NCBI GenBank assembly: GCA_026874595.1
Contig: CM049321.1
Location: forward strand, 26,273,479 to 26,337,478
Origin: Sipunculus nudus
Taxonomy: Eukaryota > Annelida > Sipuncula > Golfingiida > Sipunculidae
DNA: 64,000 nt
Reading direction: 5' to 3'
Position numbers and translations under genes: made by a program. Positions 38,645 to 49,249 of this stretch are shown here, one piece after another (the first letter of the stretch is position 1; each line of letters starts with the position of its first letter). The notes under the pieces were generated by a model. That model was not told the origin of the DNA and did no database searches. It was given only the letters and a program-made list of their open reading frames with translations.

Positions 38645-39372
38645 TATGGCACCAGCGGTGCCAAGAAATGTCTAGTGTATACTATGTGTTAGCTCATATG
38701 CAGCTTATGTAATGAGATCGCATGACTGAACTCCTGAGGGAGTCTGAAGTTGAATCTAGAATTTTACCACTACAAAGAAAGTTATGTCTCCACCTATGCC
38801 TGTTTGTTGGTTGGTATGTCTTTCAAAAGGATTACCCAGAAGTCCCTGTTAAAGTCAGGTGTGGATCCAGATTTATTAATCAGTCTTGTAGGATTGTTTT
38901 GCCAGGTGGAGGTACGGGCTCTACTGAGCGGCCTTCTAGTACTTAGTGGTATTGCATTATTGCCTTTGATAATCCAACAACACACTTGGCTATGACAGGA
39001 GACCATCCTCGATCACTGCTCCCTGGTCCTGTACCCTTATATCAAACAACTCTCCGGCCCCTATCACACCTGTCATATCAATAAACATATTTCAGACACA
39101 ACTATATACACACTAACATTGAGTACTCATTATGTCAACAAGGTATACACTTAAATTGGTGTATACTGATTTCATCTTTTGTACCACAGGTGACTGATTT
39201 ATGTAATTCTAATAGTCCATTTCTAGACATGGATATTTATAGTGATTTTACCATATTTGTCTGCTCCCTTCCCCTGTTTTTTTTTCATGTTTTAATGCCT
39301 GCCTTGATTAACATAACCAAAGCAGACACTGATAAATGAAAACTTATTCACATGGAAATACTATCAAGATTG

Positions 39373-39373
39373 A

Positions 39374-39431
<58 letters not shown>
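39373..39431. repeat. Compound (GT)n(GA)n microsatellite
   Basis: About 18 GT units pass directly into about 12 GA units, giving spurious ORFs on both strands. Confidence 0.97.
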
Positions 39432-39432
<1 letters not shown>

Positions 39433-41079
39433 TGGGCCATGGGTGGATTTGGCTTTTGTTATATGATGAGAGAGTAGTCCAGGCAGAAGCCCCATATATA
39501 TTTGTATATATGTGTATGTTTGTTTTATCAGTATGAATGAGACCCAGAGTGCAGTGGGCCATGGCCTGTAACATTCGTTTCATGGTCTAGTAAACCATCC
39601 TCAATATGATACTGACAGAACATATCACTAGTTAGAATGGGACTCAGTATAGCGTGTACCTTTATCAATAGTCATTGAAAACAAAATAGTCCTTCTTACC
39701 TCCATTTTAAAATCTATGCAAAATGTCATAAATGGAAAAAGACTACAAATTAATTGTAGAATACAAATGTATTGTGTGGTTCCATGGTCAAACCTACCTT
39801 TTGTTGTACATTAGTTTCAGTTTATTTCTACTGACAGACAAAATAACAGACCAACAAACATATCCACATACAACATACATGGATAGAAACATAACCTTCT
39901 TTGCAGAGGGAATAGTGAGTCACATGCTGACAAAGTACATACATTTGTAACTAAACACACACTGTGCATAAAATTGTAACTAATCATATAATTTATATAT
40001 ATCCGTAACAAATGAACATGGCAAGACAGAGAAGACACGCATGTGTATTCACTTTATGTCCCTGTTTATATCTGGTCATTAAAGTTGTTTTTATGTATGT
40101 ACTATGTAATGGTTACATACATAATGATGATGGTTATGTATTTGACTGTGGACCCACTTATTCATCAAGAGCCCTCTGCCTGATTTATTTCATGTTTCTG
40201 TGTGTTGCATATTCATATGTCGTGCATGATCTGACACCGGTATGGTCGCTCAGTACAGATTTTTACCTGCCTTCACAAGGTCAAGGGTATATTACATTAT
40301 ACAGTCATTTTAATATAAAAAAGGCTTAAACTGGTTAATATGAGAACTGTTAGACAATGTGCAACATATAGTAAATACATGATATATATATATAATCACT
40401 GTCATATGAATCATATGAGTTTAGCTAAAATTATGAAGAAAAATAAATATAGAGTTATTAGATATATTAGCCAATATGTAAGTACAAATTTATGAAAGTA
40501 CAATTTATGATTGCCAACACTTCTCAAAAGTGACCTTTAACTTATCATCAGTTGATTATATGCTGTTGACAATCTGAAGCTACTCCCAACACTAATTCTG
40601 AGTTATAATAAAATATTGTTTCTTTGCACATGGTAGGTGTTGTCAGAGAGTACACAAACATATCATAAGATTGGTCTTAAAGATTTATTTTAAGTTACCG
40701 CATACCAGAAAGCAATGAATTGTTGTCAGTTATGACAAAATATTTGCATCCACATCCAGCAATAGAGAATGGCCCTCTGACAGTTCAGTGACATCCCTAA
40801 TGGGAGGGGAAAAGTGGAGCTGAAATGCTGGAAATCCTTGTTACTGTATTAATGTTAACTAATTACAGTGACATGTCTTTTATCCAAAACACTTAACTTT
40901 TCAAAGTGAAGTGAGATGAATTTAAAAAAATTGTTTGAATTAAAATTGGTAGGCCTATTTCTTCCCAGCATATTGAACTGAATAAGAATTAAAAGTTTCA
41001 TAAAAATTCTTGACCTTGAATGTTATATGTTTCTCATGAAATATTCAAACTTCTAAGTCTAGTGATGGATCAGTCAATA

Positions 41080-41521
41080 TACTGTGGTTGGCTTCATGTT
41101 TGCAGGGTTAAACGTTCACGATTTTCACTTTTGCCTTGTTTCGCGAGGGTTCCATTTTCCCTATCTTGCAAGAGAAATGACCTATGCACAGTATATAATC
41201 ATTTATATTAATTGAATTAATTATATCAAATATTGTATTTTAAAAATATATATATATATAATATCAAATATTTGCACAAAACTTATCAACAACAATATTG
41301 TTTGTTTATTACAGACAATTGGAAAAATCTGATATAATGTACAATACCAGTCTTTTAGCATACACAATCTATTTTTATTCATAATCTTAACCTTTTACTT
41401 TTCAACACTGACTTCAACAACAGTACCTCTTATTCTTGAAGGTTTTATTTTTGCGATAATTCCCCTTTTTTGCAAATATTGTTAATTTGAAACCCTCGCA
41501 AACAAAAATCACACTGCAGTA
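41080..41521. mobile_element. MITE with TACTGTGGTTG ends, diverged copy
   Basis: TACTGTGGTTG at 41080-41090 starts a segment with TTGTTTCGCGAGGGTTCC inside and closes with AAACCCTCGCAAAC and a decayed CACACTGCAGTA end. Structure and order match the better-preserved copy at 54288-54744. The GCGAGGGTT/AACCCTCGC pairs are subterminal inverted repeats. A fragment carrying only the right half is at 20700-20812. Confidence 0.6.
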
Positions 41522-41552
41522 TACAGTATCTGCATAACCTGGTCATATCAAA

Positions 41553-41675
41553 GGAGGTGCAGATCCAGGAATTTTAGCAGGGAGGCGTAAAAAAATAAAA
41601 GGTTGTTGGTTGAGAGCAGGAGGGGTTTCGACCCCAAACATCCCCCCCCCCCCCCACCCTGGATCTGGGTCTGCA
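41553..41675. mobile_element. Diverged copy of the GGATCCAG/poly-C MITE family
   Basis: GTGCAGATCCAGGA on the left mirrors CTGGATCTGGGTCTGC on the right, a decayed form of the TIR at 32814-32993. A run of 14 C lies inside the right end. In this gene-body copy the CpG positions of the TIR (GGCGGATCC) have become GCAGATCC and GGATCTG, consistent with methylation-driven loss. Confidence 0.6.
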
Positions 41676-42337
41676 AAGGTGTACAAATAAAATCAGGCTG
41701 AGCGATGATTTAAATAATGGAGCACCTTACTATTCATCTTATGTAACATGTTTCTTCCATGAAACACCAACTTTCAATACCACTTCAGCAATATTATGTC
41801 AAGACAAGAATGAAGTTCTTTCAGCCTTTTGTAATGTTGGGGTGGTGACCATACAAGTGATTCATTTTAGATACCAGTGAGCATGTCATGAATATGCATG
41901 AGTGTACATCAACCATTGGCAAACCATGTCAGGTGTTCATTCTGTGTGTCTGCAGACTGACTATCAATATTAATTTATTGAAATCTGAATGTGGGGTACA
42001 CAATTTGCCAGACTGTACTTAATTCCTCAGATATGATGCAGGACATAAGTCAAACAGACATGTCTAACAGAACATGTCTGCCTGTAATTCAAATCATATA
42101 CGTCAAGAACAAATTGCCAGATGATCAAATAAAATTTTATCATACTCTGAAACATTTACTGTTCTGACACAAAATACTTTTCACAAAGTATTACTGGTGT
42201 ACTTTTTTTTATAGGAAAAACTATTTTTTATAATTTTAGGTGGTAATACTGTTTTACATGTTTTTAATTCAAGATGATGTTATAATAATACTTTATATTT
42301 AGATTTACGGATGGAATGAGAGAAATATGTATTAGGT

Positions 42338-42630
42338 GTAATTCAGCATATCCTCTGGCCTGTAATTAAGTATATATTCTTTTGGTTGTAATTTAGTATA
42401 TATCCAAGTAATTCTCTACCAGTATATATCCTCTTAAATGTAATTCAGTATATATTCTCTTGCCTCTGTTTCAGTTTATATATATCCTATCAGCTGTAAT
42501 TCAGTTTATACTCTAGGCTGTAATTCATTGTATCCTCTAGGCTGCAATTCAGTATATGCTCTTAGCTGTGATTATGTTTATTTTCTTAGAAATAATGCAG
42601 TTATTTTCTTTGCTGTTATTCATCAGTGTA
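42338..42630 (+). repeat. Degenerate minisatellite, TGTAATTCAGTATAT-type unit
   Basis: About eight versions of TGTAATTCAGTATATNCTCT with variable spacers of 5-15 bp, for example at 42338, 42360, 42390, 42438 and 42496. Units fade at the 3' end (GAAATAATGCAGTTATTTTC). Confidence 0.75.
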
Positions 42631-43494
42631 TTAAATTATCAATTCCCTGCCTTCACCTTTTGCCTTTTCCTATAATAAGGGATTATCTTATTTAGTGTCG
42701 ATTATAATATAAATGATAATAAATTATAACTAATGATGGCAACAAAATATTTATGAACATCATTCATTTATCATTAAGACAGCCTCCTGTCAATCATTTC
42801 ATTGTTTGCTTAAAAAGAAATCTCTTTATTTGCTCTAAATAGGAAATTCAACTCAGAAGGCAACTGTTAGATATTATAGATTTATTTTCTCATAACAAAC
42901 TGTAATAAGCTTCAGGCACAAACCAATACTGAAAAGTGTCTCTCAGTTAGGATGGTGTCTTGAGATCATATCAGATATCTTGAATAAACTTAATGTTTCC
43001 GAATAAGAGCCTGGGTGTTTAATTAAATTGGTAGAGATCAACTGCAAGCATGATCTTTATATAACATGGAAATTATCATTTACTTTGCATGGAATTAAAC
43101 TGAAGTGATATTGTGCTTTGATTTATTGGCTGTGTAGATAAAACCCTAGGCTTTTATTAGCAGCATTTTAAAGAAATTGTTCATGAGGCATAATTTGTAC
43201 ATAATAAATATCCTAGAATAGTAATTAATACCTGCTGTGACAAGAATTTGATCTCCATGTTGCCTATCATGTAGGGGGACACATTATAAGTAGATAATCA
43301 TGGGCTTTTATTTGAGTGCGTGTCTTGACACCTGTTAGCCTGTGGGACAGCTTTCTATAATTTTTACTCTTGTCAGTACTGAGCCATGTTTTCACATTCC
43401 TGAACAGCACTGCAGCTAATATGTACAGCACTTGAGGCTGGGCTGATAAATTCTGTAAGTGTTGTGTTATCATGGTGCTTTAAAAAACAGCCTC

Positions 43495-43667
43495 ACTGAG
43501 AGAGGCAGAGTGGAGAGATTGAATACCCGAGTTGTAGACATAAAAGGCACTGTGTGTAGCCTGCAGCACAGTGCCACCACTAACTGAGTACTAAAGAAAA
43601 GCTCACTTTCGAAAACTAACTGGGATAGGTCCTTGCTCTAGCTTTGGTGTCTGTGGCACTTTGACAT
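43495..43667 (+). promoter_or_regulatory. Possible alternative 5' UTR exon ending in a GTAAGTATT donor
   Basis: About 170 nt contain no ATG before the terminal CAT|GTAAGTATT, and the segment is more balanced in base content than the introns either side. The donor at 43668 is strong. It lies 1.9 kb before the acceptor of coding exon 1, so it could be an alternative first exon or a UTR exon. A TATAAATA at 43804-43811 lies downstream of the donor, so it would not serve this exon. There is no coding signal. Absence of ATG over this length is only mildly unusual. Confidence 0.3.
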
Positions 43668-45106
43668 GTAAGTATTCAACGTTATATATATGTTACAGGT
43701 GTAAATTTCAATATAAATAGTTATCTGTGTTAGGATCGCCAGTGGTAGGTTTTTTTCCCAGCCCCTGAGATTCTCAGTTTAATATCTTCAGTGGTGTGTG
43801 CAGTATAAATACACGCCAGTGAATAGAACCTTTTATAGTGCACTGCACAGATCGTTAAATACATACAGGGTTCAGTCGTGCATGGGTGGAGGCAGCATGC
43901 GAGATAACATATATTATAATTATAGACTGCACATGTATGTGTGATCCCCTTATAAATAAATGTTTACACAAAACATATTTTTAGTTTATATAAATATATA
44001 TATGTATAAATATATATATTTATATATAAATTTGTGTGTGTGGGTGTTTATATTCTTGTTCATACAGGTGATTTGAAAATTGTTTAAAATTAAAGATTAG
44101 GTGATGAATGCAGACTGCTATAATCACAGTATTCTGTGCCTTTTAAGATTATCTTTAAATATCATTTCTTTTTTATATATATTTATAAACCTCCTTCAGA
44201 AAAATGGGGAAAGAATTTGCCCATTGTGGCTAAGTAGTCAGGGCACATAAAGAAAATACAATAACAGAACCTGAGAATTGTGTGTTAAAAAGTAGAGCCT
44301 ACAGCACCAGAATGGAGTTGTAAATAATATCAGTGGTAGTTATCAAATAATAAGTAAAGTACTATTAATAGTGTGCATTAAGAGCCAACAAAATTGAGAA
44401 AAATAAAACTGGACCAGTTAATGAAGGATGAAGTAGGTTCAAGCTCTGCTTATTATTCAAGTTCATTAACTTTGTTTTTCAAAATTTAGGTTTGTGAGGT
44501 TAAATTAAGCATTTAAAAATGTTTATTTAATTATTATATTATATTAGCTAAGAAAGAATGGGAGGAATTAGCTAACAGAGAATCTACATGGCTCTCCTGA
44601 TATTTAGGAGTGAGAGGATGCCAGCATGTTGGTCATTATTTGTGGAGCATGATGGAGACTTGATCTGTGTACCCTGGGTGCTTCCTCTAAGTGGTAGACC
44701 CATGTGACCTTCACATCCTGGGAGTGTGTGCATACCTTTATTCAGACTGCAGGTGTATCAATCACCTGACCACTGGCCAGTAAATTTATACACTTATAAA
44801 AGGATCAAAGGATGAAGGCTGATCCAATTTATAATAAGTCAGAGTCAGTGCTGTTACCTTAGACTTTTTTAAAGTATAAACTGTTTCCTTAAAAGAAGAC
44901 TTTTTTACTATCCTCATGAATACTTTTTCACTTTATTAAATTTTTATCATGGTAATCCAAAGTTCCATCTGTTTACTCTGAAAACAAAGTGTGCTGGCAT
45001 TATTGTACTTTCACCTGTATTTGATTATATTTTTGTATATAATAAATAAAACAATTCTAAAAGTAATATTTTAAAAAATATGTGAAGGTGATTTGTTTTG
45101 TTATTA

Positions 45107-45365
45107 AACTAGAAATCTGCATTCTAAGGAATGCAAGCCTCCGCCATGTAGTTGCATTCACTTATTAGGCCCATATTTGTGCGTGACTTTACATTTGTGA
45201 ATATTCTTTAATGACATTCCTAAATCTGGGTCATGTTTTTGATCCACACCAAAATTCAATAAATTCATCACTTGCCTATTCCTAAAATGCCCTTAAAAAT
45301 TCATGAGATTCTGTTCATGATTGCGTGAGTTATGATGTGAACACAAATACACACAGAAACCTGTG
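45107..45365 (+). repeat. Dispersed 0.3-kb family, copy 3
   Basis: AACTAGAAATCTGCATTCTA and AGGAATGCAAGCCTCCGCC at the start, then AAATGCCCTTAAAAATTC, GAGATTCTGTTCATGATTGC and a CACACAGAAAC block. It ends before the GGAGGC segment. Its right end lies 185 bp upstream of coding exon 1. Confidence 0.7.
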
Positions 45366-45549
45366 GTTTATTTGAAAGGGTAAAAACAAAAGATTGGATT
45401 AAATATTTAAATTTACTTATTATTATTATTTGCATTTAGTCGCTAATGATGAACGCATGGATGTCAGTCAACTGTACCATCATGTACTCATAATCTTAGT
45501 TCTGATAGTAATCCTGGGATCTTGAACTATTTCTTTATGTTTTTGTCAG

Positions 45550-45690
45550 GAGGCCAGAGGATGGCGAGGTGGGGCACTGACCACCAATCCAACGGCAGCC
45601 TCCGTTCACTAAGGCGAGGTGAGGAGTTCCACTCTCTCCCCGCTAACTACAATGGCCTGGATGTCAACGGTCAAAACTCCCTCCCGCAGG
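45550..45690 (+). CDS. Exon 1 (first recognised coding exon) of a Sec14-domain RhoGEF gene
   Basis: The exon follows a pyrimidine-rich acceptor ending TTTTTGTCAG and ends at a consensus donor CAGG|GTAAGT at 45691. An ATG at 45561 has A at -3 and G at +4, a good start context, and opens 43 codons beginning MARWGTDHQSNGSLRSLRRG. The peptide is polar, basic near residues 15-19 and probably disordered, as expected for a linker ahead of a Sec14 domain. Splicing to 57031 keeps frame: the terminal G plus CC makes Ala. The exon is 141 nt and phase 1-1, and the frame stays open upstream of the ATG to the acceptor, so this may be an internal exon and the ATG not the true start. I chose 45561 as start because no upstream coding exon was found. 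GC content and CpG are higher than in the flanking intron. The exon's link to the gene rests on phase and order; no homologue was recognised for this peptide. Confidence 0.65.
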
Positions 45691-46010
45691 GTAAGTATGC
45701 AACACAGACACTGACATACACACAAACATTGCTTGACAACATTCACATCTAACTCCAACAGAGTTAGTATCCCACACAAACACAGACATACACACAAACA
45801 CAGCCTGACAGAGGTCACATGTAACTCCAACAGGGTGAGTATCACACACAAACACAGACATACACACAAACACAGCCTGACAGAGGTCACATGTAACTCC
45901 AACAGGGTGAGTATCACACACAAACACAGACATACACACAAACACAGCCTGACAGAGGTCACATGTAACTCCAACAGGGTGAGTATCACACACACACAGT
46001 CACACACACA
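45691..46010 (+). repeat. 72-bp minisatellite that repeats the exon 1 splice donor
   Basis: Starting at the donor itself, a 72-bp unit recurs with donor-like GT dinucleotides at 45691, 45763, 45835, 45907 and 45979, all exactly 72 apart. Copies 3-5 read AACAGGGTGAGTATC; copy 2 is degenerate (CAGAGTTAGTATC). Each unit also carries CA-rich blocks (ACACACAAACACAG) and TCACATGTAACTCC. Because 72 is a multiple of three the coding phase would be kept, but the exon's frame meets TAA at 45750 and again in each later unit. Another frame is open across the array, explaining a spurious histidine-rich ORF there. The array fades into (CA)n after 45990. Confidence 0.9.
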
Positions 46011-46261
46011 CAGGCACAACACCACAGCTTGACATTGATCACACATGGCTTGTGTCCTGCACACACAAGCAGGCACACACAAGGCCTCCTAGCTTCCATC
46101 AAGGTTGAAGTGTCCCACACACATTTCACATGCACACAAGCATTTTGACAAATTTTGAAAAGTTAAACAGGGTGACAACAAAAGTTTAGTTCAAATTTAT
46201 AATCACTGAAAGGACCATAGAGTTTCTGAAACTCACATTTCATTCCGTGCCTTTCACTGAT

Positions 46262-46826
46262 TATGTCTCCCCTCTAATGGGAGAGACATGAAGTGTTTGG
46301 TCTGTCTGCGTCGGTGTCCATAGTCGGTGGCATCATCAGGCTGAGCATCTGTGTCATTTCTTGTGAATATGATACCTTTTGAACGATTTGGCATTTTTTC
46401 ATGAAATTTGAAATTTTAATTGTTTCAGAAATTTAAAAAAGTATCAGATATTTTTCCTCAAACCAAGTTCTTTGACCTGTTCAAAACTGGATCTTCATGG
46501 TCAAATCAGTCGGAATAAAAATCATTTGTGAAAACTATAACTCTTGAACCACGCAGTATATTTTCATGAAATTCGACTCATGAAATGTTACTACCAAAAT
46601 CCTGGAAATGTTCAGAAACTGGTGACCTTGACTTTCATCTTTAAAGTCAAATCAGCAGAAATAAAACTATTTTGTTTACACTTTAACTTTTGAACATCTC
46701 AATCAAATTTGTTATGTGAAATATTTAAGTAGACTGTAATTTTACCTCAGATTTTGAGATTGGAGGCCAATAGGAAGGGGAGACATATAACTGTTTTTAC
46801 AATGCAAAAACAACCTCATTCTAGTT
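46262..46826 (+). mobile_element. 'GGGGAGACATA' element, copy A
   Basis: It starts with a hairpin, TGTCTCCCCTC plus TAAT plus GGGAGAGACA, and ends with AAGGGGAGACATATAACTG and TTTACAATGCAAAAACAAC followed by CCTCATTCTAGTT. The start and end are thus inverted repeats (ATGTCTCCCC/GGGGAGACAT). The interior holds about three diverged subrepeats of 135-170 bp, each with AACTTTTGAAC, TTTTCATGAAATTTGA and ACCTTGACTTTCATCTTTAA. Other copies lie at 52697 and 62245, all in the same orientation in introns. Confidence 0.75.
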
Positions 46827-47175
46827 TGGAATATGATCAACTCAAAGAAAAAATTAAGCTGTCTCAGAGATCCATTTACTATATACGAAGTGACACATAT
46901 ATATACATAACAGCAGCTTCTGATCCTGCTTACACCTGTCACTGTGCTCATGCATATTCATCATTCCTTATGTTTATGTATTGAGGGATTTAAAGAGATG
47001 AAACCAGTTGAAATCCAATGTAAAAAAAAAAATAAACTAAAATGTAGTCACTTCTTCCATGGCCCATTTTTCCTCAAGATTGTTTTAACATTCATTGAGA
47101 AAATTTATAGATGTTTTGTAGACAAACACTTAGACTGGCAGACTCAAAAACAGAGGGGAACACAACCTCAAATAA

Positions 47176-47501
47176 AACTGGAAATCTGCATTCTAAGAAA
47201 TGCAAGCCTTTGCCTTGGGATGCTCCAAAAACTGTTTTTGCATTCACTTTTTTAGCCCATTTTCCCAAGTTCATTTGTGCATAAGTGATCTTGCATTTTA
47301 TCAATATTCCTTGATGATGTTCCTTAAGTCAGATCATGTGGTGCATCCACACCCATATCTGATTGATTAATTCTTCATTGGCCCATTCCCGAAATGCCCT
47401 GAAAATTTCATGAGATTCTGTTCATGATTGGTTGAGTTGTGTAAAACACAAACACACGCATAAACAGGGATGAAAGCATACCCACCAGATGGAGGCAATA
47501 A
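47176..47501 (+). repeat. Dispersed 0.3-kb family, copy 4 (full length)
   Basis: It starts AACTGGAAATCTGCATTC and AAGAAATGCAAGCCTTTGCC, and ends ACCCACCAGATGGAGGCAAT. All internal landmarks are in order, including TTGGCCCATTCCCGAAATGC. CpG sites present in copy 1 are mostly TG or CA here. Confidence 0.75.
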
Positions 47502-47636
47502 GCTGATGGACATCAACTGCCTAGGCTCACCAGCTGCTTTCAGAGCCAAATATAGAGATATATTGTATATGGCCTGTGCTTTAGCTATAATGGTCACATT
47601 TGTCAACATTTCTTAAATAGGTTTTTAAGCTTACTC

Positions 47637-48055
47637 ATAGGCGGAGGAAGGTGCTGTTGCGTGGGGGGGATACTGTAGAGTGTGAGTGAAGCAAGCACAG
47701 CAAGTACCATACATGCGATGTAAAGTAAACCTATGATTTAGCATAATAATCATAACTGTGTTTACATGTATACTTGTTTTAAAATACAACAAAATTATTA
47801 ACAAAAAATTAATGTCCGTTTCTTGAAACATTTTAATTTCAATGACATGAAATGCAAAGTTTCAATATACCCCATAAAACAAGTTATACCTGCAAACAGG
47901 CCTTCAACTCTATGCCCACATACAACATAGGGATAGTTTATTTTTCCTGGTGTTAAATCAGGGGGGGATATAACATATGATATCCCCTCCACTTTAATCA
48001 CTGGGGGGGTCATGACCCCTCCATCCCCCCCCCCCCATGGCTCCGCCGCCTATGT
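47637..48055. mobile_element. MITE with CATAGGCGG ends and poly-G/C arms
   Basis: CATAGGCGGAGGAAGG at 47637 mirrors CTCCGCCGCCTATG ending at 48053, with runs of G just inside the left end (47661-47668) and of C inside the right end (about 48024-48036). Further G/C blocks pair at 47960-48010. A 71-codon minus-strand ORF through it is repeat sequence. The arms could fold as a long hairpin. The superfamily is unknown. Confidence 0.55.
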
Positions 48056-48977
48056 TACTACATCAAATGTACTAAGGTAATTTTATGTTCATTCAAGTAC
48101 AAATCCTGCACAGAATGAAATAGGCTCTAATTTGTAAGCTCAAAATGAGCTTAAGGAATATTACCTGATAGGTATTTCCAAATATTACACATTATTATAT
48201 ACTGTTCTGTTGTTACTTCAGGGGTCTACTGAACAAGCTTTTGTTCACAGAAATTTTTGTTTGTTTTAACATTGAATTACAAATGACCAGTTAAAATTTT
48301 ACCAGTTGTAGCAATTATAGTAGATCATGTTTCACTATCTGAATGCCATTAATACTGGTAATCATAAATAGTCTGGTAAGTTAGATATATTATATATATT
48401 TAGGTATTCCTATATACGATTGTGCTAAATTTATAAATATATACAATATATATATATAAATGACTGTGTACATAAAGCATGAAGTAAAACCTTTTGTTCT
48501 GTAGTACTCTTGTGTGAGCAAAACCCAAGGGGTGTAGTTTATGTATGAATTAGCCCAAACAATACAAGATGTCCTCAATCAGTGTAAAGAGAAAAGTGAT
48601 CTCCTTTAAATATAGCTCAAGAGGTCTGTTTACAATAGAGGTCACTGTCATAGTGCAACATCAATAGAAACCCTGATACCTGATGATGACCTTGTAGTCC
48701 AAGTATCCATCCATTGTGGCCTCTCCTGATGTGTTGTGATGATATAAAAAAAGCTGACTTTACACCACACTTTTAACAATTGGAGCTGAAATCCTGCAAA
48801 TACAATAAACCTTGCTTAAACACCACTATGATTTTGAGAATGCTCAATTACAGGAACTTTGTCAAATTAAAAATTATGTATGTCTGTTGGTTGTTGATAT
48901 TTTTATCAGCCCAGTGAAGAATAAAATTGTTAATAATACTTTAAGACAGACAGTAAGGCATCAGTTCTAGCCATATG

Positions 48978-49249
48978 CAGTGCTTGACATTTACTGTCAG
49001 CCCCTTGCCCGGGGCAAGTGAGAGTTCCAGTAATGTTAGGAGGGCAACTAAAAGTCACCTTTTACATGCCTGACTTGGCAAATGGGTCCAACATAAACCT
49101 TTATCCGAAGGCCTGAAAAGGATGCTTGTGTTCTTAAATACAGTCAGTGATTTTGTAGGGCAAGTAAAAATTCATGTAGGGAAAGTAAAAGCTATAGATA
49201 TTACTTGCCTGACTGGGCAAGTTCTATCAAAAGTTAATGTCAAGCCCTG
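48978..49249. mobile_element. hAT-like MITE with TIR CAGTGCTTGACATTTACT and ATATG duplication
   Basis: The left end CAGTGCTTGACATTTACT mirrors the right end AGTTAATGTCAAGCCCTG with two mismatches over 18 bp. ATATG occurs directly on both sides (48973-48977 and 49250-49254). Inside, CCTTGCCCGGGGCAAGTGA and TTACTTGCCTGACTGGGCAAG add internal palindromes. The CAGTG start resembles hAT ends, but hAT elements usually make 8-bp duplications, so the assignment is tentative. Confidence 0.8.

Larger units (their letters stand above)
35547..45549. other. Putative first intron, CpG-poor
   Basis: Apart from the mobile elements, repeats and the candidate UTR exon listed separately, no exon was recognised on either strand. 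CpG is scarce throughout, TG and CA common. Many AT-rich ORFs are not coding. Confidence 0.5.

Noticed and set aside
45609-46082. 157-codon minus-strand Cys/Val/Leu-rich ORF and its + strand His/Thr-rich partner at 45733-46032
   Set aside because: Both are translations of the 72-bp CA-rich minisatellite, whose unit is a multiple of three.
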